A model generated the notes under the pieces. It searched no databases. It saw only the letters and a list, made by a program, of their open reading frames with translations, and was not told the origin of the DNA. From Cheilinus undulatus (taxonomy: Eukaryota; Chordata; Actinopteri; Labriformes; Labridae), in assembly GCF_018320785.1 (NCBI RefSeq), contig NC_054881.1, forward strand, positions 44,360,329 through 44,424,328: 64,000 nucleotides of DNA, given 5' to 3'. Of this stretch, positions 49,235 to 61,200 are shown in pieces. Numbering within the stretch: position 1 is the stretch's first letter; each line of letters starts with the position of its first letter. Made by a program: the position numbers and the translations under genes.

Positions 49235-52200
49235 CGGAAAGGTCTGGATCAGCAGATCGCAGCCGTGCGAACCCAGGCCCTGCAGTGTTTCTGTGAGGAG
49301 CCAGGGGCGCCACAATGTGAAAATGTCATGATTTTGAGGGCCCGTAACTGGTAAACGCAAGCACCCAGGGACACGAACCCCACCTTCGAAAGCTGTGCTG
49401 AAGGGCTATGACATACGCCCAGCATACATGGTCAGCTCCACCAGGTGGCGCTCTTTGACCTTTAAGCCCTCTTCCTGATGGTCGAATTTGCACGCATCCT
49501 AAGAAGGTGGTAGCCCTTGTTGTGCCGAGCACAACGGCACCCTTCTGAAATTTCTAGCTTGATTGGTTGAGGAGTTATGAGGTCAATTCCAAAATTCCAC
49601 ATTCCTATTTAGCACATAGGATTCCAAATTCCTGTCTATTCATAGGGATTGACATTTTGACCTCCATTTTTAGGCACTTGCTGTGCTTCAAAATTCTCCC
49701 CAAAATTACCCATGATTGTTGGGGTTATAGGCTTTGACCTAGAGGTGGTTGCATGTCTGTAGGTGCTGCACAAAAGAAATAGGAGCCAAAAGGGACTGTT
49801 GCTGGAAAGGCCCGTTTGGGCCTTCACCTCTAGGGATTTTGGGTCGTAACTCAGGAACGCAAGGGCCGAGAGAGATGAAACCAACTGCTCCACGAAGCTC
49901 TCGAGGAGCTCTATCGCATATGTGAGAATCAGCTCTCTAGCCTGTGTTTTTCAGATGTGCCAGCAGGGAAGGTTTCAAGGCCCAAAGGACATGTGGACTC
50001 ATACACTCTAAGGGCCTGAGCTGTTGAAACTGCCCAACTCGATATTTTGCTATTTGAGGCCCCAGAGCTTCCACCAGGGTCAGCGGAAAGGTCTGGATCA
50101 GCAGATCGCAGCCGTGCCCGAACCCAGGCCCTGCAGTGTTTCTGTGAGGAGCCAGGGGGCGCCACAATGTGAAAATGTCATGATTTTGAGGGCCCGTAAC
50201 TGGTAAACGCAAGCACCCAGGGACACGAACCCCCCACCTTCGAAAGCTGTGCTGAAGGGCTATGACATACGCCCAGCATACATGGTCAGCTCCACCAGGT
50301 GGCGCTCTTTGACCTTTAAGCCCTCTTCCTGATGGTCGAATTTGCACGCATCCTAAGAAGGTGGTAGCCCTTGTTGTGCCGAGCACAACGGCACCCTTCT
50401 GAAATTTCTAGCTTGATTGGTTGAGGAGTTATGAGGTCAATTCCAAAATTCCACATTCCTATTTAGCACATAGGATTCCAAATTCCTGTCTATTCATAGG
50501 GATTGACATTTTGACCTCCATTTTTAGGCACTTGCTGTGCTTCAAAATTCTCCCCAAAATTACCCATGATTGTTGGGGTTATAGGCTTTGACCTAGAGGT
50601 GGTTGCATGTCTGTAGGTGCTGCACAAAAGAAATAGGAGCCAAAAAGGGACTGTTGCTGGAAAGGCCCCGTTTGGGCCTTCACCTCTAGGGATTTTGGGT
50701 CGTAACTCAGGAACGCAAGGGCCGAGAGAGATGAAACCAACTGCTCCGCGAAGCTCTCGAGGAGCTCTATCGCATATGTGAGAATCAGCTCTCTAGCCTG
50801 TGTTTTTCAGATGTGCCAGCAGGAAGGTTCAAGGCCCAAAGGACATGTGGACTACACTCTAAAGGCCTGAGCTGTTGAAACTGCCCAACTTGATATTTTG
50901 CCTATTTGAGGCCCCAGAGCTTCCACCAGGGCGTCAGCGGAAAGGTCTGGATCAGCAGATCGCAGCCGTGCCCAGGCCAGGCCCTGCAGTGTTTCTGTGA
51001 GGAGCCAGGGGCGCCACAATGTGAAAATGTCATGATTTTGAGGGCCCGTAACTGGTAAACGCAAGCACCCAGGGACACGAACCCCCACCTTCGGAAAGCT
51101 GTGCTGAAGGGCTATGACATACGCCCAGCATACATGGTCAGCTCCACCAGGTGGCGCTCTTTGACCTTTAAGCCCTCTTCCTGATGGTCGAATTTGCACG
51201 CATCCTAAGAAGGTGGTAGCCCTTGTTGTGCCGAGCACAACGGCACCCTTCTGAAATTTCTAGCTTGATTGGTTGAGGAGTTATGAGGTCAATTCCAAAA
51301 TTCCACATTCCTATTTAGCACATAGGATTCCAAATTCCTGTCTATTCATAGGGATTGACATTTTGACCTCCATTTTTAGGCACTTGCTGTGCTTCAAAAT
51401 TCTCCCCAAAATTACCCATGATTGTTGGGGTTATAGGCTTTGACCTAGAGGTGGTTGCATGTCTGTAGGTGCTGCACAAAAGAAATAGGAGCCAAAAAGG
51501 GACTGTTGCTGGAAAGGCCCCGTTTGGGCCTTCACCTCTAGGGATTTTGGGTCGTAACTCAGGAGCATGAGGGCCGAGAGAGATGAAACCAACTGCTCCG
51601 AAGCTCTCGAGGAGCTCTATCGCATATGTGAGAATCAGCTCTCTAGCCTGTGTTTTTCAGATGTGCCAGCAGGGAAGGTTTCAAGGCCCAAAGGACATGT
51701 GGACTCATACACTCTAAGGGCCTGAGCTGTTGAAACTGCCCAACTCGATATTTTGCTATTTGAGGCCCCAGAGCTTCCACCAGGGCGTCAGCGGAAAGGT
51801 CTGGATCAGCAGATCGCAGCCGTGCCCGAACCCAGGCCCTGCAGTGTTTCTGTGAGGAGCCAGGGGGCGCCACAATGTGAAAATGTCATGATTTTGAGGG
51901 CCCGTAACTGGTAAACGCAAGCACCCAGGGACACGAACCCCCCACCTTCGGAAAGCTGTGCTGAAGGGCTATGACATACAGCATACATGGTCAGCTCCAC
52001 CAGGTGGCGCTCTTTGACCTTTAAGCCCTCTTCCTGATGGTCGAATTTGCACGCATCCTAAGAAGGTGGTAGCCCTTGTTGTGCCGAGCACAACGGCACC
52101 CTTCTGAAATTTCTAGCTTGATTGGTTGAGGAGTTATGAGGTCAATTCCAAAATTCCACATTCCTATTTAGCACATAGGATTCCAAATTCCTGTCTATTC

Positions 52201-55200
52201 ATAGGGATTGACATTTTGACCTCCATTTTTAGGCACTTGCTGTGCTTCAAAATTCTCCCCAAAATTACCCATGATTGTTGGGGTTATAGGCTTTGACCTA
52301 GAGGTGGTTGCATGTCTGTAGGTGCTGCACAAAAGAAATAGGAGCCAAAAAGGGACTGTTGCTGGAAAGGCCCCGTTTGGGCCTTCACCTCTAGGGATTT
52401 TGGGTCGTAACTCAGGAGCGCAAGGGCCGAGAGAGATGAAACCAACTGCTCCGCGAAGCTCTCGAGGAGCTCTATCGCATATGTGAGAATCAGCTCTCTA
52501 GCCTGTGTTTTTCAGATGTGCCAGCAGTGAAGGTTTCAAGGCCCAAAGGACATGTGGACTTATACACTCTAAGGGCCTGAGCTGTTGAAACTGCCCAACT
52601 CGATATTTTGCTATTTGAGGCCCCAGAGCTTCCACCAGGGCGTCAGCGGAAAGGTCTGGATCAGCAGATCGCAGCCGTGCCCGAACCCAGGCCCTGCAGT
52701 GTTTCTGTGAGGAGCCAGGGGCGCCACAATGTGAAAATGTCATGATTTTGAGGGCCCGTAACTGGTAAACGCAAGCACCCAGGGACACGAACCCCACCTT
52801 CGAAAGCTGTGCTGAAGGGCTATGACATACGCCCAGCATACATGGTCAGCTCCACCAGGTGGCGCTCTTTGACCTTTAAGCCCTCTTCCTGATGGTCGAA
52901 TTTGCACGCATCCTAAGAAGGTGGTAGCCCTTGTTGTGCCGAGCACAACGGCACCCTTCTGAAATTTCTAGCTTGATTGGTTGAGGAGTTATGAGGTCAA
53001 TTCCAAAATTCCACATTCCTATTTAGCACATAGGATTCCAAATTCCTGTCTATTCATAGGGATTGACATTTTGACCTCCATTTTTAGGCACTTGCTGTGC
53101 TTCAAAATTCTCCCCAAAATTACCCATGATTGTTGGGGTTATAGGCTTTGACCTAGAGGTGGTTGCATGTCTGTAGGTGCTGCACAAAAGAAATAGGAGC
53201 CAAAAAGGGACTGTTGCTGGAAAGGCCCGTTTGGGCCTTCACCTCTAGGGATTTTGGGTCGTAACTCAGGAACGCAAGGGCCGAGAGAGATGAAACCAAC
53301 TGCTCCGCGAAGCTCTCGAGGAGCTCTATCGCATATGTGAGAATCAGCTCTCTAGCCTGTGTTTTTCAGATGTGCCAGCAGGGAAGGTTTCAAGGCCCAA
53401 AGGACATGTGGACTTATACACTCTAAGGGCCTGAGCTGTTGAAACTGCCCAACTCGATATTTTGCTATTTGAGGCCCCAGAGCTTCCACCAGGGCGTCAG
53501 CGGAAAGGTCTGGATCAGCAGATCGCAGCCGTGCCCGAACCCAGGCCCTGCAGTGTTTCTGTGAGGAGCCAGGGGGCGCCACAATGTGAAAATGTCAGGA
53601 TTTTGAGGGCCCGTAACTGGTAAACGCAAGCACCCAGGGACACGAACCCCCCACCTTCGGAAAGCTGTGCTGAAGGGCTATGACATACGCCCAGCATACA
53701 TGGTCAGCTCCACCAGGTGGCGCTCTTTGACCTTTAAGCCCTCTTCCTGATGGTCGAATTTGCACGCATCCTAAGAAGGTGGTAGCCCTTGTTGTGCCGA
53801 GCACAACGGCACCCTTCTGAAATTTCTAGCTTGATTGGTTGAGGAGTTATGAGGTCAATTCCAAAATTCCACATTCCTATTTAGCACATAGGATTCCAAA
53901 TTCCTGTCTATTCATAGGGATTGACATTTTGACCTCCATTTTTAGGCACTTGCTGTGCTTCAAAATTCTCCCCAAAATTACCCATGATTGTTGGGGTTAT
54001 AGGCTTTGACCTAGAGGTGGTTGCATGTCTGTAGGTGCTGCACAAAAGAAATAGGAGCCAAAAAGGGACTGTAGCTGGAAAGGCCCCGTTTGGGCCTTCA
54101 CCTCTAGGGATTTTGGGTCGTAACTCAGGAACGCAAGGGCCGAGAGAGATGAAACCAACTGCTCCGCGAAGCTCTCGAGGAGCTCTATCGCATATGTGAG
54201 AATCAGCTCTCTAGCCTGTGTTTTTCAGATGTGCCAGCAGGGAAGGTTTCAAGGCCCAAAGGACATGTGGACTTATACACTCTAAAGGCCTGAGCTGTTG
54301 AAACTGCCCAACTCGATATTTTGCTATTTGAGGCCCCAGAGCTTCCACCAGGGCGTCAGCGGAAAGGTCTGGATCAGCAGATCGCAGCCGTGCCCGAACC
54401 CAGGCCCTGCAGTGTTTCTGTGAGGAGCCAGGGGGCGCCACAATGTGAAAATGTCATGATTTTGAGGGCCCGTAACTGGTAAACGCAAGCACCCAGGGAC
54501 ACGAACCCCCCACCTTCGAAAGCTGTGCTGAAGGGCTATGACATACGCCCAGCATACATGGTCAGCTCCACCAGGTGGCGCTCTTTGACCTTTAAGCCCT
54601 CTTCCTGATGGTCGAATTTGCACGCATCCTAAGAAGGTGGTAGCCCTTGTTGTGCCGAGCACAACGGCACCCTTCTGAAATTTCTAGCTTGATTGGTTGA
54701 GGAGTTATGAGGTCAATTCCAAAATTCCACATTCCTATTTAGCACATAGGATTCCAAATTCCTGTCTATTCATAGGGATTGACATTTTGACCTCCATTTT
54801 TAGGCACTTGCTGTGCTTCAAAATTCTCCCCAAAATTACCCATGATTGTTGGGGTTATAGGCTTTGACCTAGAGGTGGTTGCATGTCTGTAGGTGCTGCA
54901 CAAAAGAAATAGGAGCCAAAAAGGGACTGTTGCTGGAAAGGCCCCGTTTGGGCCTTCACCTCTAGGGATTTTGGGTCGTAACTCAGGAACGCAAGGGCCG
55001 AGAGAGATGAAACCAACTGCTCCACGAAGCTCTCGAGGAGCTCTATCGCATATGTGAGAATCAGCTCTCTAGCCTGTGTTTTTCAGATGTGCCAGCAGGG
55101 AAGGTTTCAAGGCCCAAAGGACATGTGGACTTATACACTCTAAGGGCCTGAGCTGTTGAAACTGCCCAACTCGATATTTTGCTATTTGAGGCCCCAGAGC

Positions 55201-58200
55201 TTCCACCAGGGCGTCAGCGGAAAGGTCTGGATCAGCAGATCGCAGCCGTGCCCGAACCCAGGCCCTGCAGTGTTTCTGTGAGGAGCCAGGGGGCGCCACA
55301 ATGTGAAAATGTCATGATTTTGAGGGCCCGTAACTGGTAAACGCAAGCACCCAGGGACACGAACCCCCCACCTTCGGAAAGCTGTGCTGAAGGGCTATGA
55401 CATACGCCCAGCATACATGGTCAGCTCCACCAGGTGGCGCTCTTTGACCTTTAAGCCCTCTTCCTGATGGTCGAATTTGCACGCATCCTAAGAAGGTGGT
55501 AGCCCTTGTTGTGCCGAGCACAACGGCACCCTTCTGAAATTTCTAGCTTGATTGGTTGAGGAGTTATGAGGTCAATTCCAAAATTCCACATTCCTATTTA
55601 GCACATAGGATTCCAAATTCCTGTCTATTCATAGGGATTGACATTTTGACCTCCATTTTTAGGCACTTGCTGTGCTTCAAAATTCTCCCCAAAATTACCC
55701 ATGATTGTTGGGGTTATAGGCTTTGACCTAGAGGTGGTTGCATGTCTGTAGGTGCTGCACAAAAGAAATAGGAGCCAAAAAGGGACTGTTGCTGGAAAGG
55801 CCCCGTTTGGGCCTTCACCTCTAGGGATTTTGGGTCGTAACTCAGGAACGCAAGGGCCGAGAGATGAAACCAACTGCTCCGAAGCTCTCGAGGAGCTCTA
55901 TCGCATATGTGAGAATCAGCTCTCTAGCCTGTGTTTTCAGATGTGCCAGCAGGGAAGGTTTCAAGGCCCAAAGGACATGTGGACTTATACACTCTAAGGC
56001 CTGAGCTGTTGAAACTGCCCAACTCGATATTTTGCTATTTGAGGCCCCAGAGCTTCCACCAGGGCGTCAGCGGAAAGGTCTGGATCAGCAGATCGCAGCC
56101 GTGCGAACCCAGGCCCTGCAGTGTTTCGGTGAGGAGCCAGGGGGCGCCACAAAGTGAAAATGTCATGATTTTGAGGGCCCGTAACTGGTAAACGCAAGCA
56201 CCCAGGGACACGAACCCCCCACCTTCGGAAAGCTGTGCTGAAGGGCTATGACATACGCCCAGCATACATGGTCAGCTCCACCAGGTGGCGCTCTTTGACC
56301 TTTAAGCCCTCTTCCTGATGGTCGAATTTGCACGCATCCTAAGAAGGTGGTAGCCCTTGTTGTGCGAGCACAACGGCACCCTTCTGAAATTTCTAGCTTG
56401 ATTGGTTGAGGAGTTATGAGGTCAATTCCAAAATTCCACATTCCTATTTAGCACATAGGATTCCAAATTCCTGTCTATTCATAGGGATTGACATTTTGAC
56501 CTCCATTTTTAGGCACTTGCTGTGCTTCAAAATTCTCCCCAAAATTACCCATGATTGTTGGGGTTATAGGCTTTGACCTAGAGGTGGTTGCATGTCTGTA
56601 GGTGCTGCACAAAAGAAATAGGAGCCAAAAGGGACTGTTGCTGGAAAGGCCCGTTTGGGCCTTCACCTCTAGGGATTTTGGGTCGTAACTCAGGAACGCA
56701 AGGGCCGAGAGAGATGAAACCAACTGCTCCATGAAGCTCTCGAGGAGCTCTATCGCATATGTGAGAATCAGCTCTCTAGCCTGTGTTTTCAGATGTGCCA
56801 GCAGGAAGGTTTCAAGGCCCAAAGGACATGTGGACTCATACACTCTAAGGGCCTGAGCTGTTGAAACTGCCCAACTCGATATTTTGCTATTTGAGGCCCC
56901 AGAGCTTCCACCAGGCGTCAGCGGAAAGGTCTGGATCAGCAGATCGCAGCCGTGCCCGAACCCAGGCCCTGCAGTGTTTCTGTGAGGAGCCAGGGGCGCC
57001 ACAATGTGAAAATGTCATGATTTTGAGGGCCCGTAACTGGTACGCAAGCACCCAGGGACACGAACCCCCCACCTTCGGAAAGCTGTGCTGAAGGGCTATG
57101 ACATACGCCCAGCATACATGGTCAGCTCCACCAGGTGGCGCTCTTTGACCTTTAAGCCCTCTTCCTGATGGTCGAATTTGCACGCATCCTAAGAAGGTGG
57201 TAGCCCTTGTTGTGCCGAGCACAACGGCACCCTTCTGAAATTTCTAGCTTGATTGGTTGAGGAGTTATGAGGTCAATTCCAAAATTCCACATTCCTATTT
57301 AGCACATAGGATTCCAAATTCCTGTCTATTCATAGGGATTGACATTTTGACCTCCATTTTTAGGCACTTGCTGTGCTTCAAAATTCTCCCCAAAATTACC
57401 CATGATTGTTGGGGTTATAGGCTTTGACCTAGAGGTGGTTGCATGTCTGTAGGTGCTGCACAAAAGAAATAGGAGCCAAAAAGGGACTGTTGCTGGAAAG
57501 GCCCCGTTTGGGCCTTCACCTCTAGGGATTTTGGGTCGTAACTCAGGAACGCAAGGGCCGAGAGAGATGAAACCAACTGCTCCGAAGCTCTCGAGGAGCT
57601 CTATCGCATATGTGAGAATCAGCTCTCTAGCCTGTGTTTTCAGATGTGCCAGCAGGGAAGGTTCAAGGCCCAAAGGACATGTGGACTCATACACTCTAAG
57701 GGCCTGAGCTGTTGAAACTGCCCAACTCGATATTTTGCTATTTGAGGCCCCAGAGCTTCCACCAGGGCGTCAGCGGAAAGGTCTGGATCAGCAGATCGCA
57801 GCCGTGCCCGAACCCAGGCCCTGCAGTGTTTCTGTGAGGAGCCAGGGGGCGCCACAATGTGAAAATGTCATGATTTTGAGGGCCCGTAACTGGTAAACGC
57901 AAGCACCCAGGGACACGAACCCCCACCTTCGAAAGCTGTGCTGAAGGGCTATGACATACGCCCAGCATACATGGTCAGCTCCACCAGGTGGCGCTCTTTG
58001 ACCTTTAAGCCCTCTTCCTGATGGTCGAATTTGCACGCATCCTAAGAAGGTGGTAGCCCTTGTTGTGCCGAGCACAACGGCACCCTTCTGAAATTTCTAG
58101 CTTGATTGGTTGAGGAGTTATGAGGTCAATTCCAAAATTCCACATTCCTATTTAGCACATAGGATTCCAAATTCCTGTCTATTCATAGGGATTGACATTT

Positions 58201-61200
58201 TGACCTCCATTTTTAGGCACTTGCTGTGCTTCAAAATTCTCCCCAAAATTACCCATGATTGTTGGGGTTATAGGCTTTGACCTAGAGGTGGTTGCATGTC
58301 TGTAGGTGCTGCACAAAAGAAATAGGAGCCAAAAGGGACTGTTGCTGGAAAGGCCCGTTTGGGCCTTCACCTCTAGGGATTTTGGGTCGTAACTCAGGAA
58401 CGCAAGGGCCGAGAGAGATGAAACCAACTGCTCCATGAAGCTCTCGAGGAGCTCTATCGCATATGTGAGAATCAGCTCTCTAGCCTGTGTTTTCAGATGT
58501 GCCAGCAGGGAAGGTTTCAAGGCCCAAAGGACATGTGGACTCATACACTCTAAGGGCCTGAGCAGTAGAAACTGCCCAACGCGATCTTGTCCTAAATGAG
58601 GCCCCAGCGCTCCCACCCGGGCGTCAGCGGAAAGGTCTGGATCAGCAGATCGCAGCCGTGCCCGAACCCAGGCCCTGCAGTGTTTCTGTGAGGAGCCAGG
58701 GGGCGCCACAATGTGAAAATGTCATGATTTTGAGGGCCCGTAACTGGTAAACGCAAGCACCCAGGGACACGAACCCCCCACCTTCGAAAGCTGTGCTGAA
58801 GGGCTATGACATACGCCCAGCATACATGGTCAGCTCCACCAGGTGGCGCTCTTTGACCTTTAAGCCCTCTTCCTGATGGTCGAATTTGCACGCATCCTAA
58901 GAAGGTGGTAGCCCTTGTTGTGCCGAGCACAACGGCACCCTTCTGAAATTTCTAGCTTGATTGGTTGAGGAGTTATGAGGTCAATTCCAAAATTCCACAT
59001 TCCTATTTAGCACATAGGATTCCAAATTCCTGTCTATTCATAGGGATTGACATTTTGACCTCCATTTTTAGGCACTTGCTGTGCTTCAAAATTCTCCCCA
59101 AAATTACCCATGATTGTTGGGGTTATAGGCTTTGACCTAGAGGTGGTTGCATGTCTGTAGGTGCTGCACAAAAGAAATAGGAGCCAAAAAGGGACTGTTG
59201 CTGGAAAGGCCCCGTTTGGGCCTTCACCTCTAGGGATTTTGGGTCGTAACTCAGGAGCATAAGGGCCGAGAGAGATGAAACCAACTGCTCCATGAAGCTC
59301 TCGAGGAGCTCTATCGCATATGTGAGAATCAGCTCTCTAGCCTGTGTTTTCAGATGTGCCAGCAGGAAGGTTTCAAGGCCCAAAGGACATGGGGACTTGT
59401 ACACTCTAAGGGCCTGAGCTGTTGAAACTGCCCAACTCGATATTTTGCTATTTGAGGCCCCAGAGCTTCCACCAGGGCGTCAGCGGAAAGGTCTGGATCA
59501 GCAGATCGCAGCCGTGCCCGAACCCAGGCCCTGCAGTGTTTCTGTGAGGAGCCAGGGGGCGCCACAATGTGAAAATGTCATGATTTTGAGGGCCCGTAAC
59601 TGGTAAACGCAAGCACCCAGGGACACGAACCCCCCACCTTCGGCAAGCTGTGCTGAAGGGCGATGACATACGCCCAGCATAGATGGTCAGCTCCACCAGG
59701 TGGCGCTCTTTGACCTTTAAGCCCTCTTCCTGATGGTCGAATTTGCATCCTAAGAAGGTGGTAGCCCTTGTTGTGCCGAGCACAACGGCACCCTTCTGAA
59801 ATTTCTAGCTTGATTGGTTGAGGAGTTATGAGGTCAATTCCAAAATTCCACATTCCTATTTAGCACATAGGATTCCAAATTCCTGTCTATTCATAGGGAT
59901 TGACATTTTGACCTCCATTTTTAGGCACTTGCTGTGCTTCAAAATTCTCCCCAAAATTACCCATGATTGTTGGGGTTATAGGCTTTGACCTAGAGGTGGT
60001 TGCATGTCTGTAGGTGCTGCACAAAAGAAATAGGAGCCAAAAAGGGACTGTTGCTGGAAAGGCCCCGTTTGGGCCTTCACCTCTAGGGATTTTGGGTCGT
60101 AACTCAGGAACGCAAGGGCCGAGAGAGATGAAACCAACTGCTCCGCGAAGCTCTCGAGGAGCTCTATCGCATATGTGAGAATCAGCTCTCTAGCCTGTGT
60201 TTTTCAGATGTGCCAGCAGGGAAGGTTTCAAGGCCCAAAGGACATGTGGACTCATACACTCTAAAGGCCTGAGCTGTTGAAACTGCCCAACTTGATATTT
60301 TGCCTATTTGAGGCCCCAGAGCTTCCACCAGGGCGTCAGCGGAAAGGTCTGGATCAGCAGATCGCAGCCGTGCGAACCCAGGCCCTGCAGTGTTTCTGTG
60401 AGGAGCCAGGGGCGCCACAATGTGAAAATGTCATGATTTTGAGGGCCCGTAACTGGTACGCAAGCACCCAGGGACACGAACCCCCACCTTCGAAAGCTGT
60501 GCTGAAGGGCTATGACATACGCCCAGCATACATGGTCAGCTCCACCAGGTGGCGCTCTTTGACCTTTAAGCCCTCTTCCTGATGGTCGAATTTGCACGCA
60601 TCCTAAGAAGGTGGTAGCCCTTGTTGTGCCGAGCACAACGGCACCCTTCTGAAATTTCTAGCTTGATTGGTTGAGGAGTTATGAGGTCAATTCCAAAATT
60701 CCACATTCCTATTTAGCACATAGGATTCCAAATTCCTGTCTATTCATAGGGATTGACATTTTGACCTCCATTTTTAGGCACTTGCTGTGCTTCAAAATTC
60801 TCCCCAAAATTACCCATGATTGTTGGGGTTATAGGCTTTGACCTAGAGGTGGTTGCATGTCTGTAGGTGCTGCACAAAAGAAATAGGAGCCAAAAAGGGA
60901 CTGTTGCTGGAAAGGCCCCGTTTGGGCCTTCACCTCTAGGGATTTTGGGTCGTAACTCAGGAACGCAAGGGCCGAGAGAGATGAAACCAACTGCTCGCGA
61001 AGCTCTCGAGGAGCTCTATCGCATATGTGAGAATCAGCTCTCTAGCCTGTGTTTTTCAGATGTGCCAGCAGGGAAGGTTTCAAGGCCCAAAGGACATGTG
61101 GACTCATACACTCTAAGGGCCTGAGCTGTTGAAACTGCCCAACTCGATATTTTGCTATTTGAGGCCCCAGAGCTTCCACCAGGGCGTCAGCGGAAAGGTC

